Below are positions 8,695 to 19,100 of a stretch of DNA of 64,000 nucleotides, piece after piece (position 1 is the first letter of the stretch; each line of letters opens with the position of its first letter). Source of the DNA: Acidimicrobiales bacterium (GTDB taxonomy: Bacteria; Actinomycetota; Acidimicrobiia; Acidimicrobiales; SZUA-35); the NCBI GenBank assembly GCA_028285495.1, contig JANQPB010000036.1, positions 1 through 64,000 of the forward strand, in the 5' to 3' direction. The notes beneath the pieces are model-generated. The model searched no databases. It was not told the origin of the DNA and saw nothing but the letters and a program-made list of their open reading frames with translations. Both the position numbers and the translations under genes were made by a program.

Positions 8695-8956
8695 CTACCC
8701 GACGGAGCGCAGTGGCGCGACCTCTTTGAGACTGTGGCCATAGACCTCCGTGATCATCCTTTCCGAGGTGCCTGCCCAATCCGCAATCTTCCACGCAGAG
8801 TGCCCGGCCTCAGCCTGAGTGCCTATAGCTGTGTGGCGTAGCTCGTAGGGAGTAATCGCAGGGTCAATACCGACTCTCTGACACAGGGGAACGATCGACC
8901 GCCGGAAGTTGTTTCGTTGGATCGGTCGGCCGGAGGCGGCAGCAGCCACCACGTCC
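8695..8956 (-). pseudogene. Tyrosine recombinase (integrase), C-terminal remnant
   Basis: About 85 residues match the C-terminal catalytic part of a phage-type integrase. They include PYELRHTAIGTQAEAGHS (the box II Arg and His region) and EVYGHSLKEVAPL with the nucleophilic Tyr. The N-terminal arm-binding, core-binding and first catalytic Arg parts are missing. The coding sequence runs out of homology at about 8956, where sequence of an IS256-type transposase begins in a different frame. This was presumably the integrase that inserted the island at tRNA-Ala. Confidence 0.75.
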
Positions 8957-9647
8957 AGGTCATGACGAGGCGCACCCCGCCCAGGCCTCGCTTCTTCGAT
9001 AGGCGCAGGAACCTCGTCCAGAAGGTCTCATCTTCGGAGTCGCCGATGTCGACCCCGAGGACTTCTCGGTTGCCGTTGGCGGTGATCCCGGTAGCGACCA
9101 CGACCGCTCGGGAGACGACCTGGCCCAGGTCATCGTCTCGGACGTTCAGGTACGTGGCGTCGAGGTAGACATAGGGGAAGGTGACGTGGCCCAGGGTCCG
9201 ACCCCGGAAGGCTTCGACCCTGTCGTCGAGGCCGGCGCAGACCCGGGACACCTCGGACTTCGAAATCCAGGTATCGATCCCCATCGCCATCACCAGATCA
9301 TCCACGGCCCGGGTCGAGATGCCGTTGACGTAGGCCTCCATGACCACTGCGTACAACGCTTGGTCGATGCGCCGTCTCGGCTCGAGGATCTCCGGGAAGA
9401 ACGAGCCCCGTCGGAACTTCGGGATCCCGACCTTGAGATCACCGGCCTTGGTCGACAACACCCTCGACCGGTGACCGTTGCGGTGAGGCAACCGCTCGCT
9501 TGAGCGTTCCCAACGATCGGCCCCGATGGCCTCGGCCTCGATCAACTCCTGTAACGCCCAACGGGCGAGCTCTCGAACCAGGTCGATTCCATCCCCAACA
9601 GCGAGCGCGTCGAAGAGTTCGTTTAGGGCAGACTCATCAAGAGCCAT
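8957..9647 (-). pseudogene. IS256-family transposase, C-terminally truncated
   Basis: About 230 residues match the N-terminal half of a mutator/IS256 transposase, from the ATG at 9647 (AAGGAG 9 nt upstream). Seen are the conserved region ELLEAEAIGADRWE-like segment, HRNGHRSRVL, YVNGISTRAVDDLV, the first catalytic Asp in YLDATYLNVR, and GVDIGDSEDETFWTRFL. Full-length relatives are about 400 residues. The protein breaks at GGVRLVM, just before the second catalytic Asp, and the reading frame continues into the integrase remnant as unrelated residues. It is therefore catalytically dead. No terminal inverted repeats could be identified on either side. Confidence 0.85.
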
Positions 9648-10100
9648 CGGCGTGATCTCCTTGGTGTGCACTTTGAGCGGTACACACCGAGCCTCACGCC
9701 GGTGGCTCACCCCATGGTGGACCCGACCCCAAACCCCACCACGCCAAGGGACTCATACGCGCGCCGCAAGGCACTCGGGAACGGCCGGTAGCGCGACGCG
9801 CTAGATCAGCGTTCCCGAGGGGTGATACGGGGTGGTTGTCGTGGGCGGGTCGACCAGCATCGAACCCCGCCCCGATGTGTCGGACTCCTCACCTGACGCG
9901 ACGCAAGCCAACGCGTGATGTGCGTGCTCTCTAGCGACGGCACTCGGGGCCACCGTCGAAGTGGCCAGCCGCGAACGAATCGCCCTTCCTCATCAAGGAT
10001 TTGCGTGCCGGCCGATTGAGAGGCGCCTCTTCAGATGCTCTGCCCGGTTCGGTGAGCGAGTGGGTTGTCGCCTGAGCATTCGTCGACCAGAAGGTCTCGA
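9648..10100. other. Non-coding stretch between transposase remnant and GH65 gene
   Basis: I see no convincing gene here. The only structure is a 10-bp perfect inverted repeat, ctcgggaacg (9774-9783) and cgttcccgag (9810-9819), enclosing a short cgcgacgcg palindrome. There is no T-run, so it is an operator-like or element-end-like palindrome rather than a clear terminator. The missing N-terminal part of the integrase is not recognisable here. Confidence 0.5.
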
Positions 10101-12428
10101 TCAGTCGACGGGGCGTGCGCTTCGTTCGACCCGGACAGTGTCGTGCGCCCCGACCATCTGCCGTGTGCTCCCGATCCAGACTGGACGAGTGGTGTCCGAG
10201 CGGTTCTCGATGGTCAGACTTGTCCGAGTGGCAGTCACCGAGAACCATGCCCGCCGGTACTGTGCCTGGAATCCGAGTGAGGTCCAACCAGGTGCCAGCA
10301 CCGGATCGAGGTGAAGCTCGCCGTCGACAACACGCATCCCGCCGAACCCGTGGACTGCGGCGATCCACGTACCCGCCATGCTCGTGATGTGGCACCCCTC
10401 GTCAGTGTCGGCGTTGACATCGTCGAGGTCGAGGCGGGCGGTGCGCAGCATCATCTCGTGCGCCTTGTCCAGTCGCCCCAGTCGGACGGCGAGCACTGCG
10501 TGTACCGACGGCGACAGCGACGATTCATGCACGGTACGAGGTTCGTAGAAGTCGAAATTGCGGCGGATGGTGTCGAGGTCGTACTCGTCCTCGAACACCA
10601 ACAAACCCTGGAGGACATCGGCCTGTTTGATGTAACACGACCGGAGAATTCGGTCCCACGACCAGTGCTGGTGGATCGGGCGTTCGGCGGGATCGAGGTC
10701 GTCGACGGTGAGGAGCTCCTTGTCGAGGTAGTTGCCCTGCTGGAGGAACACGCCGCGCTCGGGGTCCTCCGGGAGGTGGATGCCTTCGGCAATGGTGTTC
10801 CACCGATCGAGTTCGGCGTCCTCGTCGAGCGCAACTCCCTCGACGATGGCCTGGGCCCGCTGTGGGTCGAGTTCTCTCGCTCGGCTGATTGCCTCGGCGG
10901 TGTAGCGCAGTGTCCAGCGCGCCATCACGTTCGTGTACCAGTTGTTGTCGACGTTGTTCTCGTACTCGTTCGGTCCGGTCACGCCGAGTATCACCCAGGC
11001 CTGCTTCGGTTCGGAGAACGAGACGCGTTGCGCCCAGAAGCGAGAGATCGCGATCAGGACCTCCAGCCCGCCGTCGAGCAGGTGGTGCTCGTCGCCGGTA
11101 TGTCGGATGTAGTTGAAGATGGCAAATGCGATCGCGCCGTTTCGGTGGATCTCCTCGAACGTGATCTCCCACTCGTTGTGGCACTCTTCGCCGTTGATCG
11201 TGACCATCGGGTAGAGCGCGGCACCGTTGGTGAACCCCAACTTGCCGGCGTTCTCGATCGCCCGACCGAGTTGACGGTGGCGATAGTTGAGGAGGTTCTT
11301 GCTCACCTCCGGTTCGCTGGTGGCGAGGTAGAACGGTAGGCAGAACGCTTCGGTGTCCCAGTAGGTCACGCCGCCGTACTTCTCACCGGTGAATCCCTTC
11401 GGTCCGATGTTCAGATCGGGGTCGTCGCCGGTGAACGTCGCATTGAGTTGAAAGATATTGAAGCGGATGCCCTGCTGTGCGGCTGGGTCACCGCCGATGA
11501 CCACATCGCTGATGTCCCACCTGTGTTCCCAGGCAGCTCGGTGCTCGGCCTGTAGCTCATCGAAACCCGTGGCGAGTGCCGCGTCGAGCTGGGCATCACA
11601 ACATCCGACGATCTCGTCGGCGGGCATCTCCCGGGAGGTGGCGTTGGCGCCGTACTTCGTGATCTCGATCGTCTGTCCGGCGGCTGCGTCCACGTCGATC
11701 GTCGACGCCACGAATCGCTCCGCTTCCTCGACGCGACTCGTGATCGGCAACCGCTGACCGTTGCGACGAACCTCGTAGGCCATCGCGGTGGCGCACTCGA
11801 AGGCGGTCTTCTTCGTGCGCAGGACGACGTGCCCGCGTGCCTCGCTCACCGATCGCGACACCTCGTCCCAGAAGCCCTCGTCGTAGTTCGAGTCTTGGTT
11901 CACGACGTCGCCATTGACCTGCGCAGACACCTCGAGTGAAACGTCGGCATCAACTGGGGTGATCCGATAGCGAATCGCGCCGAGATGCCTGCGGACGATG
12001 CTGACGAACCGAAGAGCTTCGACATCGACGGTCACCCCGTTGGGCAACGTCGCTCGGAACGAGCGCGTGAGTTCACCCGTACGCATGTGGAGGACGCGCT
12101 CGAACGACACGATCGTTGCGGTCGCCAGGTCCAGCGGCTCCCCGTCGACCGAGATGTGAATCGGCTTCCAGTCGGCGGCGTTCAGTACCTTCGCGAAGTA
12201 GTCGGGGTAGCCGTTCTTCCACCACCCGACCCGCGTCGGATCGGGATAGAAGACACCCGCGAGATAGTTTCCCGGGAGCGAGTCGCCCGAGTACGCCTCT
12301 TCGTGATTGCCGCGCCCGCCGAAATGGCCGTTGCCGAGGCTGAACAGGCTCTCGAACACACGGTTTCCCTCGGGGTCGAATCCGTTCTGCGTGACGGTCC
12401 ACCCGTCGTTGGCGTTCAGCGAGCTCAT
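10101..12428 (-). CDS. Glycoside hydrolase family 65 disaccharide phosphorylase
   Basis: A 775-residue cytoplasmic enzyme. It has the N-terminal beta-sandwich of GH65 (SLGNGHFGGRGNHEE near the start), a helical linker, the (alpha/alpha)6 catalytic domain with GGVTYWDTEAFCLPFYL, and a C-terminal jelly-roll domain. The motif GVTGPNEYENNVDNNWYTN places the general acid Glu at residue 488, almost exactly where maltose phosphorylase has it (Glu487). The family splits alpha-glucosides such as maltose, kojibiose, nigerose or trehalose with phosphate to give beta-glucose 1-phosphate; the exact substrate is not readable. I start it at the ATG at 12428, 7 nt after a TAGCGT box, rather than the upstream ATG at 12479. 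It is the last island gene before attR. No sugar transporter or phosphoglucomutase is adjacent. Confidence 0.92.
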   Translation of the reverse strand: MSSLNANDGWTVTQNGFDPEGNRVFESLFSLGNGHFGGRGNHEEAYSGDSLPGNYLAGVFYPDPTRVGWWKNGYPDYFAKVLNAADWKPIHISVDGEPLDLATATIVSFERVLHMRTGELTRSFRATLPNGVTVDVEALRFVSIVRRHLGAIRYRITPVDADVSLEVSAQVNGDVVNQDSNYDEGFWDEVSRSVSEARGHVVLRTKKTAFECATAMAYEVRRNGQRLPITSRVEEAERFVASTIDVDAAAGQTIEITKYGANATSREMPADEIVGCCDAQLDAALATGFDELQAEHRAAWEHRWDISDVVIGGDPAAQQGIRFNIFQLNATFTGDDPDLNIGPKGFTGEKYGGVTYWDTEAFCLPFYLATSEPEVSKNLLNYRHRQLGRAIENAGKLGFTNGAALYPMVTINGEECHNEWEITFEEIHRNGAIAFAIFNYIRHTGDEHHLLDGGLEVLIAISRFWAQRVSFSEPKQAWVILGVTGPNEYENNVDNNWYTNVMARWTLRYTAEAISRARELDPQRAQAIVEGVALDEDAELDRWNTIAEGIHLPEDPERGVFLQQGNYLDKELLTVDDLDPAERPIHQHWSWDRILRSCYIKQADVLQGLLVFEDEYDLDTIRRNFDFYEPRTVHESSLSPSVHAVLAVRLGRLDKAHEMMLRTARLDLDDVNADTDEGCHITSMAGTWIAAVHGFGGMRVVDGELHLDPVLAPGWTSLGFQAQYRRAWFSVTATRTSLTIENRSDTTRPVWIGSTRQMVGAHDTVRVERSARPVD

Positions 12429-12624
12429 CGAACCCACGCTACGACACCATCTGCGTGCAGCGTTGGCCCTCCCCGGCAAACGAGGTGGACCAGACTCACC
12501 CCGGATGGTGGCGACCGGGCGGTCTGTGACTTGCCGCGGGGGCGCTCGGGAACGTCACACATCCCTGTGTCGGCAGCCACGGAGTACGAAGGCACCAGCC
12601 GAGTGCTCGGTGACGCTGCGACCG

Positions 12625-12660
<36 letters not shown>

Positions 12661-12766
12661 CCGACAGCGAGATTTCGGCGTGTCTCGGCTGACCCGACGA
12701 AGAGCGCTGCTCGCCACCCGTGACCAGCGCCGCTCAGCCGGATCGCGTCGACGACCTCGTGTCGGC

Positions 12767-14311
12767 TCAGCCCGAGCGGAGCTGGTCGCGTAGCTCCCGC
12801 TTGACGACCTTGCCGTAGTTGTTCGTCGGCAGCGCCTCGACGAATCGATAGTCCTTCGGGCGTTTGTAGCGGGCGATGTGATCGAGGCACAAGCGGTCGA
12901 GCTCCTCCACCGTCGGCGACGGGGCCCCAGGGGTCACAACGATGAACGCCACGACCGATTCGCCCCACTCCTCGTCTTGCCGGCCGACGACGGCCACCGC
13001 CCCGACGCTGGCGTGCCGGAGCAGGGCCTCTTCCACCTCACGGGGGTAGATGTTCATCCCCCCGCTGATGATGAGGTCCTTCGAGCGGTCCCGCAGCGTC
13101 AGGTAGCCGTCTGCGTCGAAGCTCCCGACGTCGCCGGTGTGGAGCCAGCCGCCACGGAGCGTCTCGGCCGTCGCCTCGGGCTGGCCCCAATACCCGATCA
13201 TGACGACATCACCCCGCACGACGACCTCACCGACCTCACCGGTTGGGAGCTCGTTGTCGTCGTCGTCGACGACCCGGACCTCCACATCGGTCCGGGCGAA
13301 GCCGACGCTCTGCAACCGTTCCCGCCAGCGCGGGTGGTCGCGGTCGGCGTGGTCGGAAGACGGCAGTGCCGTGATCGTCATCGGCGTCTCGCCCTGACCG
13401 TAGATCTGGGCCAGGCGTGGCCCGAAGACTTCGATGGCCTCCTCCAGGTCGGCCAGGTACATCGGGGCGCCGCCGTAGATGATCGTCTTCAGGTTGGCGA
13501 GACCGGCATCACCCAGAGCCCCACCGGCCAGGGCCGGATCGCTGCTCAGGCGCCTGACCATCGTCGGCGCAGCGAAGAACGACAGGCCCGACCAGCGCGA
13601 CAGGAGGGCCGCCACCTCGGCCCCGTCGCCCCCGGACTCGGGTGTGATGCTCACCGCACCGCGGGCGATGTGGGGCAGCCCGTACATGCCCGACCCGTGC
13701 GACAGCGGCGCCGCGTGCAGGATGCTGTCGCCGGGCGAGACGGGATCGATGTCGGCGAAGTAGCTGAGCGCCATCATCAGCAGGTTGCGGTTGGTGAGGG
13801 TGGCCGCCTTCGGTCGCCCGGTCGTTCCGCTCGTGAAGAAGAGCCAGGCCGGGTCGGATGGGCCCCGTTCGGTCACCGGAATCGGTGCCGACCCGAGCAA
13901 CCGAGCCCAACGCTCACCCGGTGCGACCACGACCGCCGACAACGACGAGACCGTCCCGACGAGCGACTCGGCGTCGTCGGCGTGGCCGGCGTCGGTCACG
14001 ACCACCGACGTGCCGCTGGCCTCCAGGATGTAGGCGATCTCGTCCCGGTGGAGCCTGGCGTTGACCGGCACGGCAACCAGGCCGGCGTGCCACACGGCGA
14101 ACAGGGCCTCGAGGTACTCGGGCCGGTTGTCCATCAGCACCGCCACCCGATCGCCGGGCGAACAGCCGAGCTCCACTCGTAGACCGGCGGCGACCGACGC
14201 CGCGCTCGCGGCGAAGCGAGCCCAGTCCGCGTGGACCCGTTCGCCGACCGCCAGCGCAGGCCGATCTGGCAGCCGACGGCCGTTGCGTTCCACCCAGCCC
14301 GCGAGGTTCAT
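12767..14311 (-). CDS. Acyl-CoA synthetase (AMP-forming)
   Basis: A 514-residue member of the adenylate-forming superfamily. It activates a carboxylic acid (probably a fatty or aromatic acid) as the acyl-AMP and transfers it to CoA. Motifs read in order are the phosphate loop FFTSGTTGRPKAA (about 157-170), the aromatic/TGE-like block IYGQGETPM, GWLHTGDVG, the hinge SKDLIISGGMNIYPREVEE, and the C-terminal catalytic Lys region NNYGKVVKREL. Length is normal for the family. It begins 19 bp after the stop of the upstream luciferase-like oxidoreductase gene, so the two form an operon and may act on one substrate. Confidence 0.9.
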   Translation of the reverse strand: MNLAGWVERNGRRLPDRPALAVGERVHADWARFAASAASVAAGLRVELGCSPGDRVAVLMDNRPEYLEALFAVWHAGLVAVPVNARLHRDEIAYILEASGTSVVVTDAGHADDAESLVGTVSSLSAVVVAPGERWARLLGSAPIPVTERGPSDPAWLFFTSGTTGRPKAATLTNRNLLMMALSYFADIDPVSPGDSILHAAPLSHGSGMYGLPHIARGAVSITPESGGDGAEVAALLSRWSGLSFFAAPTMVRRLSSDPALAGGALGDAGLANLKTIIYGGAPMYLADLEEAIEVFGPRLAQIYGQGETPMTITALPSSDHADRDHPRWRERLQSVGFARTDVEVRVVDDDDNELPTGEVGEVVVRGDVVMIGYWGQPEATAETLRGGWLHTGDVGSFDADGYLTLRDRSKDLIISGGMNIYPREVEEALLRHASVGAVAVVGRQDEEWGESVVAFIVVTPGAPSPTVEELDRLCLDHIARYKRPKDYRFVEALPTNNYGKVVKRELRDQLRSG

Positions 14312-14330
14312 GGCATCGTCCGGTTGATGG

Positions 14331-15323
14331 TCAGACCGCGTTCACCTTCGGCAGGATCTCGTTGTTGAGCCGCTTGAGATCGTCGAGCGTCTTCGACACC
14401 GGAACATCGGTGAACGGAGGCCAGATGAGCGGCATGGTCAAGCCGACCTCCCGCAGACGCTTGAGGTTGTCGGTGATCTGGCTCTCGGTGCCGATCAGGA
14501 TGTTGCTGCCCTTGCCCAGGTTCGATTGGTCGGACTCCTCGTCGGTGATCACGAACCAGTACATGCTGCACAGCTCGAGGTCGTCCATCGCATCGGGCTG
14601 ACCGAGCTCCTCCAGCTCGCGCTGGATCGGTGCCCGCCAGCCGGCCAGCTCCTCGGGCGCGTCCTGGATCCCGATCCAACCGGACAGGTTGTACTTGGCG
14701 ATCCGGTTGGCCGACCGCTTCGGGTCTTTGAGACCGCTGAAGAAGATCGGCGGGTGGGGATCCTGGACCGGCTTGGCCCCGAACCCGCAGCTGTCGAAGT
14801 CGGCGAACTCGCCGTGATACTCGAACAGGTCGTTGGTCCAGATGCCCTGCATGATCTCGATCGTCTCCCGAACGTGCTTGTGCCGTTTCGGATAGATGTG
14901 GGAGGCGCTGGCCGCAGCGAACTCCTCTGGCATCCAGCCGGCGCCGACCCCGACGTTGACCCGGCCGCCCGACAGGTGGTCGACGGTGGCGACCTCGGCC
15001 GCCAGCACGCCGGGGGCCCGGTAGGGGGTGTCGGTGATGCTCATCCCGATCCGGACCTTTGACGTCTTGGCCGCCAGCCACGGGATCAGCGGCCAGCCCT
15101 GGTACCACTGGCCCCGGGCCGAGACCGGGAGCGCCTTGGGGAATCCGTCCATCATCCCGAACGCATTGACCAGCTCCTCACGGTCCGACGCTTCGGGCAC
15201 CACGATGCGGTCGAGGGTCCAGACCGAGTCGAAGTCGAGGTCCTCGGCCAGGGCGGTGAGGTCCTCGAGCTCCTTGACGGTCACCTCGTCACGGAAGTTC
15301 GGCAGGTACAGGGCGAGCTTCAT
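14331..15323 (-). CDS. LLM-class (luciferase-like) oxidoreductase
   Basis: A 330-residue TIM-barrel protein of the luciferase-like monooxygenase family, which in actinobacteria often uses coenzyme F420. It starts MKLALYLPNFRDEVTVKELE, and conserved blocks include WTLDRIVVPE, VRIGMSITDTPYRAPGVLA and VDHLSGGRVNVGVGAGW with the usual SGGR-GVG signature. The start is fixed by AAGGAG 11 nt upstream of the ATG at 15323; the open frame extends further but the extra residues are not family-like. It is the first gene of an operon with the acyl-CoA synthetase. Substrate unknown. Confidence 0.9.
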   Translation of the reverse strand: MKLALYLPNFRDEVTVKELEDLTALAEDLDFDSVWTLDRIVVPEASDREELVNAFGMMDGFPKALPVSARGQWYQGWPLIPWLAAKTSKVRIGMSITDTPYRAPGVLAAEVATVDHLSGGRVNVGVGAGWMPEEFAAASASHIYPKRHKHVRETIEIMQGIWTNDLFEYHGEFADFDSCGFGAKPVQDPHPPIFFSGLKDPKRSANRIAKYNLSGWIGIQDAPEELAGWRAPIQRELEELGQPDAMDDLELCSMYWFVITDEESDQSNLGKGSNILIGTESQITDNLKRLREVGLTMPLIWPPFTDVPVSKTLDDLKRLNNEILPKVNAV

Positions 15324-15488
15324 GGGATGACCATCTCCTTCGTCCGTCGGTAGCAGTCGCTGCCGGCACGCTGGTTTGCCCCCAGCCTGCTTCGGCCCCT
15401 CAGGCGGACGGAAGACACGATCGCTCCATAGCCCTGGTGCCAATGCACCACCGAACGACGACCGGCGCCGGTCGACGCCACCGGTCGA

Positions 15489-16181
15489 TCAGCGACGGAG
15501 GATGCCCAGCCGGGCCCCGATGGCGGTCGCCTCCAGCTTCGAGTGCGCGCCGAGCTTGGTCAACACGTGCTGCATGTGGTTCCTGACGGTGTTGACACTG
15601 AGGTTCAGCTCCTCGGCGATGGCCTTGTTGCTCCGACCCTCCGACGCGATCCGCAGGACCTGCAGCTCCCGCTCGGTCAGATCGGCCCCGGTCGGTCCGG
15701 TGCCGGTTCCGAACACCGATCGGACCATGTCGGCCGACACCAGGGTCTGATTGGAGGCGACCGCCCGGACCGCAGCCAGGATCTCGGCCGACCCGTTCCG
15801 CTTGGTCACGAACCCGTTGGCACCGGCCTCCATGACCTCGTTCAACACCACGGGACTGGAGTACGAGGTCAGTATCAGGATCCTGGCCGCCGGGGCCGCC
15901 TGGCGGATCGCCAGCAACCCCGACGTGCCCTCGACATCGGGCAGGTCGTAGTCGAGGACGACGACGTCCGGTCGAGTCGACCGGACCGCGGCCACCGCCT
16001 CCGCGCCGGTCTCGACGGTGCCGAGCACGGTGATGTCCTCGGCCACCGCTAGTGCCTCGGCCAGCAGCTCTGCTAAGACTCGGTGATCGTCGACGATGAG
16101 AATCCGGATCCGCTTCGACTCGCTCAGCCGGGGCACCGGGGGACCACCAACGACCGTACGACGGCGCAACACGTCGGCCAC
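15489..16181 (-). CDS. NarL/FixJ-type response regulator
   Basis: A 230-residue two-domain transcription factor. The receiver domain (about 25-140) has the acidic pair in IVDDHR, the phospho-acceptor Asp77 in VVLDYDLPD, the Thr/Ser switch in ILTSYS and the Lys in FVTKRNG. The C-terminal LuxR-type helix-turn-helix (about 165-225) reads LTERELQVLRIASEGRSNKAIAEELN then SVNTVRNHMQHVLTKLG. It starts with GTG at 16181, only 6 bp from the divergent sensor kinase gene, its probable partner. With so little space between the starts, at least one promoter must lie inside the other gene or one true start is internal. Confidence 0.93.
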   Translation of the reverse strand: MADVLRRRTVVGGPPVPRLSESKRIRILIVDDHRVLAELLAEALAVAEDITVLGTVETGAEAVAAVRSTRPDVVVLDYDLPDVEGTSGLLAIRQAAPAARILILTSYSSPVVLNEVMEAGANGFVTKRNGSAEILAAVRAVASNQTLVSADMVRSVFGTGTGPTGADLTERELQVLRIASEGRSNKAIAEELNLSVNTVRNHMQHVLTKLGAHSKLEATAIGARLGILRR

Positions 16182-16187
16182 CGAGAC

Positions 16188-19100
16188 ATGGAAGAGACCC
16201 TAGTGGGGACAGGGCAGCACGGGAAGCGGGAGGAGTGTCGGGTCGTCGTCGGCGCCGACGAAGCGGCCGCGGCCCGCTCGGCCTGGCCGGACGCACCGAT
16301 CGTCGCCCTCGTCGACGCATCGGATCCGACCCAGGCCGTGCTGGCTCGGGGCGCGGGGGCCGACGTCGTCGTGCCGACGACCGACCTTGCCGCCGGCTGG
16401 CGCCACGACACGCCTGGCTTGGCTGTCGCCATCAGCACCGCGACGTCGCTGGCCGACCGGCGCCGCGGCCGGCAGACCGCGTTGGAGCGCTCGGCCCACG
16501 ACCTCGGCCAGGCGTTGAGCGCCATCAACCTGGCGGCCGAGCTGGCCACCGGGGCGACGGACGCCTCCATCACCGGCGAGCCGGGACCGGGCGCGACCGA
16601 TCGGACGGCCGCGAGGGCCGGGCGACTGCTCGACCAGATCCAGACCCAGGCCAAGGACGCGGGCATCCACGGCTGGCGCACTGCGCAGCTCGGGAGCAAC
16701 CGGCCGGCCGTGCTCCGGCCCGTCCGCCTCTCCTCACTCCTCCATCGGGTGGCCACGGTCGAGACTGACGTCGTCGTCTACGACTCGACCGCATCGGTCT
16801 CGGTACTCGGCGACGAGCGCCGTCTCGAACAGCTGCTCGAGGAGTTGGTCGCCTACGGCCGTCGGGCATCGGCCACACAGCGGATCGACGTACGTCACGG
16901 TCCGAACGGGGTGCTCGAGCTGACGATCCGGGGAACGGGCACCCCTCGTCACCGCCCTGCCGACGAGTCGGCCGCGGCCGATCAGGACAGGCACGGACTA
17001 CTCGAGATCGGCGACCTCGTCACCGACCTCGGAGGTCGCCTCCGAGTCGACCGGCCCGACGTCGGTAGCGGCCGGGCGGCGGCCACGTCCGTCGTCCGGC
17101 TCGAGCTCCCGATCCTCGACAAGGGTGCCTCTCGATCGGGCGGGGTCAAAGTCCCACCCGATCGGATGGCGATCCAGGCCAACATCCTCGAGGGCGTGCT
17201 TCGCCACGCGCCGCTGGAGGAGTCGCTCGAGGCAATCGTGACCGCCATCGAGCAACAGCTCCCGGGGACCAAGTGCTCGATCCTGCTGCTCGACGACCAG
17301 CGCTGTCTCAACCACGGGGCCGGCGCCGGCCTGCCTGAGCCCTACCGCCAAGCCATCGACGGTGTGCCCATCGGCTACGGCCAGGGTTCGTGCGGCACGT
17401 CGGCCTACCTGGCCCGTCCGGTGATCGCCAGCGACGTTGCGCACGACCCCCACTGGGTCGACTTCCGGGATGTCGCCCTGACCCACGGGCTGCGGTCCTG
17501 CTGGTCGACTCCGATCCTGGCCGCCGACGGTGGCGCAGTCCTCGGGACCTTCGCCGTCTACCGGTCCGAGGTCTGGGAGCCGGACGAGGTCGCCGTCCAC
17601 CTCGTCTCCCGTTTCACCTACCTGGCGGCCATCGCCATCGGTCACCACCGTCTCTTCGCCGCACTGGCCGAGAGCGAGTCCCGGTTCCGGGGGGCGTTCG
17701 ACGGGGTCACGGCGGGGATGGCGTTGGTTCGGCTCGACGGTTCGTTCATGATGGTCAACCCGGCGCTGTGCACGATGTTGGACGCGGAGGCCGACGTGTT
17801 GTCCGACGGCAACGTGCTCGACCTGGTGGCGCCGAGCCACCGCCAGCGAGTCGCCGCCGGGTGGCGCCGCCTCCTGGGCACCGCGGACGGCGATCGCTAC
17901 CCGGGCGACCGGATCGACGACGAGCCGCCGGAGGTCCCAATCGTCGCCGGCCGCGGTGCCGAGCCGCTGTGGGTCTCGCTGCGCACCACGCTGATCACGA
18001 CCGATGACGGTCAGCAGCCCTACCTCCACATCGAGGTTCGCGACGTGACGGCCAGCCGCCGCCACGCGGTAGAACGACGGGCCAGGGAGGCGGCCGAGGC
18101 GGCCAACCGGGCCAAGAGCGACCTCCTCGCGCTGGTCAGCCACGAGCTGCGAACCCCCCTCAACGCCATCCTCGGGTTCGCCCAAGTCATGAAGCTGATC
18201 GAGTTGGACGCCGATCAGCGAGCCCAGAGCGTCGACAACATCCTGACGGCCGGTCAGCACCTGCTCGATCTGATCAACGAGCTGCTCGACCTGTCGCAGA
18301 TCGAGGCCGGCGAGCTGTCGACCTCGGTTGAGGACCTCGATGCCGATCAGGTGATCACCGAAGCGGTACAGATCGTGCAGCCCCTGGCCGACTCCCGCGC
18401 CATTGCGCTCCGAGCCGGGCTCGAAGCCGAACGGTCAGCGCTGGCCATCGCTCGGGACCTCGCTCCCGCCGAGCGTCCAACGGTGCTGCACGCCGACCCC
18501 CAGTGCGTCCGACAGGTCCTGATCAACCTGCTCGGCAACGCGGTCAAGTTCACCCCACCGGGGGGTGAGGTGGTCGTCGCCATCGGTCGGGCGGCCGACG
18601 GCATGGTCCGGCTCAACGTGGTCGACTCCGGACCGGGGATACCGGCCGACGACCTCGACGGTCTGTTCCAACCGTTCAGACGTCTGCTGCCCACGTCCCA
18701 ACCCGATGCCGAGGGGACCGGGCTCGGCCTGTCACTCTCGGCCCGGCTGGTCGACGAGATGAACGGTCGCATCGGGGTCGAATCGAGCGTCGGGCACGGC
18801 AGCTGCTTCTGGGTCGATCTGCCGGGTCGGTTCGGCTCGGGCGGCATCTCGACGGCCCGCCTTGCGTCCGACGAGTCGGCGCCGCAACTGACCAGCGCCG
18901 AGGACACCGCGGCTGGTGTCGTGCTCCTGGTCGAAGACGATCCGGCCAGCGTGCAGGTCATGACCGCCGCCCTTGCGCTCCGCCCTGACCTCGACCTCCG
19001 GGTCGCCGGTACCGTCGGTGATGCGGTGGCTATCGCCCGGGCCGAACCGCTCGATGCCGCCCTGCTCGACATCGGTCTACCCGACGGCTCAGGGTGGGAT

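Noticed and set aside
9774..9819. Intrinsic terminator at the ctcgggaacg inverted repeat
   Set aside because: The loop is 26 nt and no T-run follows. An operator or element-end role is just as likely.
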